NCBI RefSeq assembly: GCF_006970865.1
Contig: NZ_CP035503.1
Coordinates: forward strand, 1,997,001 to 2,061,000
From: Rhodoferax sediminis
GTDB lineage: Bacteria; Pseudomonadota; Gammaproteobacteria; Burkholderiales; Burkholderiaceae_C
DNA length: 64,000 nucleotides
Direction: 5' to 3'
Made by a program: the position numbers and the translations under genes
In this document: piece by piece, positions 60,397 through 64,000 of the stretch
Layout of the letters: each line of letters starts with the position of its first letter
Numbering within the stretch: the first letter of the stretch is position 1
Notes under the pieces: generated by a model
Databases searched by the model: none
Told to the model about the DNA's origin: nothing
Seen by the model: the letters and a program-made list of their open reading frames with translations, nothing else

Positions 60397-62013
60397 ATGG
60401 CTGTTGCGCTTTACGCTCGCGTGTCCACCACAAGGCAGGCTGACAAGGATTTATCCATCCCGGATCAGCTGCGCCAAATGCGGGATTGGGCTAAACGCAA
60501 CGGCTATGCCGTCGTCAAGGAGTATGTCGAGCCGGGCGCGTCCGCCACCGATGACCGGCGACCCGAGTTCCAGCGGATGATCTCGGACGCCACGCTCAAG
60601 CCCTCGCCCTATGAGGCCGTCATCGTGCACAGCCTGTCGCGGTTCTTTCGCGACCACATCGCTTCTGCTCTTTACGAGCGGCAACTTAAGAAATCAAGTG
60701 TCAAGCTAATTTCTATCACGCAACAAACCAGTGATGATCCGTCCGGCGAGATGGCGCGGAGCATCTTCAGTCTGTTCGACGAATACCAGAGCAAGGAAAC
60801 CGGCAAGCACACGCTGCGGGCCTTGAAAGAGAACGCCCGGCAGGGCTTCTTCAATGGCTCCAAGCCGCCATTTGGCTACAAGACCGAAGAAGTCGACCTG
60901 CCAGCGGCCAAGGGCAAGAAAAAGCGCCTTGTGATCGACGAGGCCGAAGCGCCCACGGTGCGGCGCATCTTCGAGATGTACCTCAACGGTTTGAACGGGG
61001 CCGAGATGGGCTGCCTGCAAATTGCCGTGCATTTGGGCGAGCGCGGCGTGCTGCGCCGGGGTGCCAAATGGACACGCAACCGGGTGCAGCAGTTGCTGGC
61101 CGACACCGCTTACATGGGCGACTACGTGTTCAACAAGCAGGACGGGCAGGGCCATCAAGCCAAGCCGAAGGATGAATGGGTAACGGTGCCAATCGATCCC
61201 GTCATTGATAGACAGGTATTTGCGGCGGTCGCCGCCAAGCGTCACGACAGGTCACCGGCCGTCACGCCGGCGCGGGTGGTGAACACGCCAACGCTGCTGA
61301 CAGGCCTGCTGCGCTGCGATAGCTGCGGCGCTGGCATGACCACGGCCACGGGCAAGGGCGGGCGCTACCAGTACTACAAGTGCAATACCCGCATTGGGCG
61401 AGGCGCTGGCGCCTGCTGCACGCCTGCCGTGTCCATGCCCAAGATGGACAACCTCGTCCTGGCTGCGTTCGCCGACAAGGTGCTGACACCTGAGCGCCTG
61501 CGCGACATGCTGCGCGAGATGAAGCAACAGCTCAAGCAGGCTAACTCGGGGCAGGACGAGACGCTGCGTACGCTCAAGAAGGAGCTGGTCGAATTGGAAA
61601 CCGGCACGAACCGGCTTTATGAGGCGGTGGAGAAGGGCTTGCTGCCGATGGATGACATGCTCAAGGTCAGGGCGCAAAAGCTCAAGGCAAGGCGCGAGGC
61701 GGTGCTCATCGAGGTGGCGGGCGCCAAGCGCATGAAGGAGCTGCCGGTGGCCATGCTGTCGGCGCGTCAGCTCGATGCGTTCAGCACGGCCTTGCGTGCC
61801 CGCGTGCTCGATCGCAGTGCAGGCTTCTCGAAACGCTACTTGCGGGAGTTTGTGAGCGAAGTCCGCTTCGATGGCAAGCGGGTGGTGATGCGCGGCAAAA
61901 AGGCGGCTTTGCTGGCAGCGGCTGCACAAAAAGAAATGGGCACCATAGGGGTGCCCAGCTCCGTACCTAATTGGCTCCTCGACCTGGGCTCGAACCAGGG
62001 ACCTACGGATTAA
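60397..62013 (+). CDS. Large serine recombinase of the element
   Basis: 538 residues from ATG 60397 with AAGGAG eight bases upstream. The N-terminal resolvase domain has the nucleophile Ser10 in YARVSTTRQ and the arginines in HSLSRFFRD. A recombinase domain follows (about 165-280, GSKPPFGYKTEEV), then a zinc ribbon with CDSCGAGM and CNTR near residues 308-330, a coiled coil (about 365-440) and a basic tail. It would integrate and excise the element. The last 14 codons lie antisense to tRNA-Asn, so the C-terminus is created by integration. Full length for its class, no frame defect. Confidence 0.92.
   Translation: MAVALYARVSTTRQADKDLSIPDQLRQMRDWAKRNGYAVVKEYVEPGASATDDRRPEFQRMISDATLKPSPYEAVIVHSLSRFFRDHIASALYERQLKKSSVKLISITQQTSDDPSGEMARSIFSLFDEYQSKETGKHTLRALKENARQGFFNGSKPPFGYKTEEVDLPAAKGKKKRLVIDEAEAPTVRRIFEMYLNGLNGAEMGCLQIAVHLGERGVLRRGAKWTRNRVQQLLADTAYMGDYVFNKQDGQGHQAKPKDEWVTVPIDPVIDRQVFAAVAAKRHDRSPAVTPARVVNTPTLLTGLLRCDSCGAGMTTATGKGGRYQYYKCNTRIGRGAGACCTPAVSMPKMDNLVLAAFADKVLTPERLRDMLREMKQQLKQANSGQDETLRTLKKELVELETGTNRLYEAVEKGLLPMDDMLKVRAQKLKARREAVLIEVAGAKRMKELPVAMLSARQLDAFSTALRARVLDRSAGFSKRYLREFVSEVRFDGKRVVMRGKKAALLAAAAQKEMGTIGVPSSVPNWLLDLGSNQGPTD
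61972..61981. repeat. Right attachment repeat, 3' end of tRNA-Asn
   Basis: TGGCTCCTCG, the reverse complement of the tRNA acceptor end with encoded CCA. Identical to 56729-56738. Confidence 0.7.
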
Positions 62014-62047
62014 CAGTCCGGCGCTCTACCAACTGAGCTATCGAGGA
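61972..62047 (-). tRNA. tRNA-Asn (GUU)
   Basis: 76 nt with encoded CCA. The acceptor arms TCCTCGA/TCGAGGA pair fully. The D arm AGCTCAGTTGGTAGAGC, the anticodon loop CTGTTAA (anticodon GTT) and the T arm CCTGGTTCGAGCCCAGG are normal. The gene is intact because the element restores its 3' end. Its original terminator now lies about 5.3 kb away on the other side of the element. Confidence 0.96.
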
Positions 62048-62058
62048 ACAAGCCTTAA

Positions 62059-62064
62059 ATTATA
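62059..62064 (-). promoter_or_regulatory. -10 box of the tRNA-Asn promoter
   Basis: A perfect TATAAT on the minus strand ends 11 bp upstream of the mature tRNA 5' end. No convincing -35 is seen at 16-18 bp. Confidence 0.6.
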
Positions 62065-62160
62065 GCAATGTTTTTGGGCGATCCTGGCGCGCTTCGAACT
62101 GAAATGCGGTGCGCTACGGGGCATCGCCTGCGGCGGCAATGCGTGGTCATTCAAAAGCAT

Positions 62161-62228
62161 GAATTGCTATAAAAATAGAAGCTATGTGTCAAGACTTTGT
62201 GAGGGCTACGGGTGTATTTCTTTTAAAT
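62161..62228. repeat. Interspersed repeat family A, between thiE and tRNA-Asn
   Basis: GAATTGCTATAAAAATAG, then GTGAGGGCTACGGGTG and an AT-rich end. It is the only structure seen in the 62065-62252 gap. Confidence 0.5.
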
Positions 62229-62252
62229 CTTGCCGTGACTAATGACTCCCTG

Positions 62253-63179
62253 TCACGACATTTGAATCGCCTCCTGCGTTGCCATCCAGGCCTGCATCTC
62301 TGCTTTCAACTTTGCTACAGCCGCCTCCGGTTGCGCCGCAGCGACCAGTGCGCGCACGACCGCTATCGAGCCTACGCCGCTGGCAAGCACCTCGGGCAGT
62401 TTGCCGCCGTCAATGCCGCCGATCGCCACCAGCGGATAGTCGCGCATCAGCCGGGCATAGGCGGCCAGGCGGCCGGTGCCTTGCGGCGCGGTGGCCATCT
62501 GCTTGAGGGTGGTGGGGAACACCGCGCCCATGGCGATGTAGCTGGGGCTCAAGCGGTCGGCACGCAGCATTTCGGCGTAGCCGTGGCTGCTCAGGCCGAG
62601 CCGCAAACCGGCGGCGCGGATCGCCGACAGGTCCGCCGCGCCGAGGTCTTCCTGCCCCAGATGCACGCCGTACGCGCCTGCGGCGATGGCGGCTTGCCAG
62701 TGATCGTTGATGAACAGCCGTGCGTCCGTGCCCTTGACGGCCTCGACCGCCGCGCGCACTTCACGCTCCACGGCCTGGGCATCGCCGGATTTGAAGCGCA
62801 ATTGAACCGTGGGCACGCCGGCCCGCGCCATGCGCACGACCCAGGCTGCATCGGGCAGCACGGCGTACAGCCCGAGTTGCTTGGGGCAACTGGCGAACGC
62901 GTCCGGCCGCGGCCAGGCCCGCATGCCGAAGTCCTGGGGATCGGCGGGCCAGTCGGCGGGACTGAAATGGCCTGTGCGCAGCGTCATCGCCTGCCAGGCG
63001 TGGGCCAGGCACTCGGCGTCGATTTCGATGAATCCCAGATCCAGGCAGGCTTGTTTGGCGGCGCGGTAGACCGGCGCCTCGCTGCTGAATGCCGGCGCGG
63101 TGCGAACCTGCGGCGTCAGCCCGAGCGTGGCCTGGTGGGCCGACACAATGGCCTGCGCCATGTCGTGGTGGGAAGTCAT
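62253..63179 (-). CDS. thiE: Thiamine phosphate synthase, N-terminally extended
   Basis: 308 residues from ATG 63179; the frame continues to a TTG inside thiG's stop. It joins HMP-pyrophosphate and thiazole phosphate to thiamine phosphate. The TIM-barrel part has LFINDHWQAAIAAGAYGVHLGQEDL near residue 155, then YIAMGAVFPTTLK and VAIGGI near the end. About 100 residues precede the usual ThiE start and match no domain I recognise. An HFSPADWP region there suggests a folded extension. It follows thiG by 2 bp. Confidence 0.9.
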   Translation of the reverse strand: MTSHHDMAQAIVSAHQATLGLTPQVRTAPAFSSEAPVYRAAKQACLDLGFIEIDAECLAHAWQAMTLRTGHFSPADWPADPQDFGMRAWPRPDAFASCPKQLGLYAVLPDAAWVVRMARAGVPTVQLRFKSGDAQAVEREVRAAVEAVKGTDARLFINDHWQAAIAAGAYGVHLGQEDLGAADLSAIRAAGLRLGLSSHGYAEMLRADRLSPSYIAMGAVFPTTLKQMATAPQGTGRLAAYARLMRDYPLVAIGGIDGGKLPEVLASGVGSIAVVRALVAAAQPEAAVAKLKAEMQAWMATQEAIQMS

Positions 63180-63181
63180 GG

Positions 63182-63988
63182 TCAAGCCTCATGCCAGAAA
63201 GGAGTGCCCAGTACGGGGGTGCTGGGCTGGGCGGCATCGTGCTCCAGCATGGCGCCGGCAAGGTGCGCGTCGCGCCCCGCCTGCACCGCGCCGGCGAATG
63301 CGCCCGCCATGGCCACGGGGTCCTGCGCCAGCGCCACGGCCGTGTTCAGCAGCACGCCGTCATAACCCCATTCCATCACCTGGCAGGCGTGCGAGGGCAA
63401 GCCCAGCCCGGCGTCGACGATCATGGGCACGGCCAGGCGCTCGCGCAGCATGCGCAGGGCATAGGGATTGACGGGGCCCTTGCCGGTGCCGATGGGCGCC
63501 GCCCATGGCATCACGGCCTGGCAGCCCACGTCCACCAGGCGCTGGCACAGCACCAGATCCTCGGTGCAATAGGGCAGCACCTTGAAACCGTCCTTGATCA
63601 GCCGGCCGGCGACGTCGACCAGATTGAGGGTGTCGGGCTGCAGTGTGTAGTCGTCACCGATCAGTTCGAGCTTGATCCACGGCGTGGCAAACACCTCGCG
63701 GGCCATGTGCGCCGTGATGATGGCTTCCTGCACGCTGTGGCAGCCGGCGGTATTGGGCAGCACCGGCACATCGAACTGGCGCAGCAACTCCCAGAAGCTG
63801 TTGCCGGCGTTGCTGTCCGCCACCTGCTGGCGCCGCAAAGAGGCGGTCACCATCGCAGGGCGCGCGCGGCGCACGGCCGCTTCCATGGTGGCGGGCGAGG
63901 GGTAACGGGCCGTGCCCAGCAGCAGGCGGCTCTGGAATGTCTGGCCGTACAGGACCAGGGGATCGGAAGGCGTGGAGGCGTTGTTCAT
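63182..63988 (-). CDS. thiG: Thiazole synthase ThiG
   Basis: 268 residues, normal length. It builds the thiazole phosphate ring from deoxyxylulose phosphate, dehydroglycine and the ThiS thiocarboxylate. The Schiff-base lysine is in WIKLELIGDD near residue 105. PNTAGCHSVQEA near residue 78, PIGTGKGP and VDAGLGLPSHA complete the family pattern. It lies directly upstream of thiE on the same strand; thiS and further thi genes, and any thiamine riboswitch, would lie beyond the window end. Confidence 0.95.
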   Translation of the reverse strand: MNNASTPSDPLVLYGQTFQSRLLLGTARYPSPATMEAAVRRARPAMVTASLRRQQVADSNAGNSFWELLRQFDVPVLPNTAGCHSVQEAIITAHMAREVFATPWIKLELIGDDYTLQPDTLNLVDVAGRLIKDGFKVLPYCTEDLVLCQRLVDVGCQAVMPWAAPIGTGKGPVNPYALRMLRERLAVPMIVDAGLGLPSHACQVMEWGYDGVLLNTAVALAQDPVAMAGAFAGAVQAGRDAHLAGAMLEHDAAQPSTPVLGTPFWHEA

Positions 63989-64000
63989 GGATGGATCCTT

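Larger units (their letters stand above)
56729..61981. mobile_element. Integrative element in tRNA-Asn with Rep, serine recombinase and TIR-like cargo
   Basis: About 5.25 kb bounded by the direct repeat TGGCTCCTCG. The right copy is the 3' end of tRNA-Asn; the left copy is followed 22 bp on by an orphan intrinsic terminator that fits the tRNA. Genes: TIR-like protein (minus), a 129-residue unknown, a Rep-like initiator, two small ORFs and a large serine recombinase (all plus). Two strongly palindromic regions (56818-56919 and 58275-58345) are non-coding. No conjugation genes and no phage structural genes are visible, so transfer would need a helper. Confidence 0.75.

Noticed and set aside
63989..64000. 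Thiamine riboswitch upstream of thiG
   Set aside because: Only 12 bases remain in the window; any riboswitch would lie outside.

Overview
The window looks like a chromosomal segment of a betaproteobacterium, most likely a Comamonadaceae relative of Polaromonas, Rhodoferax or Acidovorax. The basis is high GC, the paired aat and bpt genes, the ilvB-ilvN-ilvC / pssA / leuA layout, a sigma factor-DUF3619-DUF3106-RDD string, a full exosortase A (XrtA) exopolysaccharide locus, and two families of short interspersed repeats. No rRNA and no CRISPR array is visible.

Layout. 1-3202: the end of rnhA, then a molybdenum-cofactor operon (moaA-mobA-moeA). 3355-9549: an SDR and an aldehyde dehydrogenase, a ferritin-like/metal-hydrolase protein divergent from a TetR regulator with two matching palindromes between them, an exported peroxiredoxin and a phospholipase-D lipoprotein. 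9631-12615: a proton-pumping pyrophosphatase divergent from soluble pyrophosphatase. 12730-20715: an alpha/beta hydrolase, a FemAB-like protein carrying two in-frame repeats, nadE, glnB, a LOG-family hydrolase, diacylglycerol kinase, an RDD protein and the sigma factor cluster. 21010-29046: branched-chain amino acid genes ilvBNC, pssA, a leucine attenuator with a leader peptide that may be leaderless, and two different 2-isopropylmalate synthases in tandem. 29164-32651: pbpG, an IclR regulator and the two N-end-rule aminoacyl-tRNA-protein transferases.

32725-56342 is one long minus-strand exosortase A exopolysaccharide operon. It runs from the export lipoprotein (Wza), chain-length protein (Wzz), tyrosine autokinase, outer-membrane protein and ATPase, through WecB, a deacetylase, a FemAB protein, several glycosyltransferases, XrtA-EpsI, a UDP-sugar dehydrogenase and an amidotransferase, to a CapK-like ligase, a Wzy-type ligase and a second deacetylase. 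Many genes are coupled by ATGA overlaps. One glycosyltransferase is broken by a 1431-bp IS256-family element with a 9-bp target duplication. Removing the element and one copy of the duplication restores the reading frame exactly.

56729-61981 is a compact (about 5.25 kb) integrative element inserted at the 3' end of tRNA-Asn. A 10-bp direct repeat marks both ends, and the tRNA's own intrinsic terminator is stranded on the far side of the element. The element carries a large serine recombinase whose last codons are antisense to the tRNA, a Rep-like replication initiator, small unknown genes, a strongly palindromic region that could be an origin, and a TIR-like protein with a winged-helix-like N-terminus. 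That protein is a good candidate for an anti-phage effector. This element is the most novel part of the window. The window closes with thiE and thiG on the minus strand.
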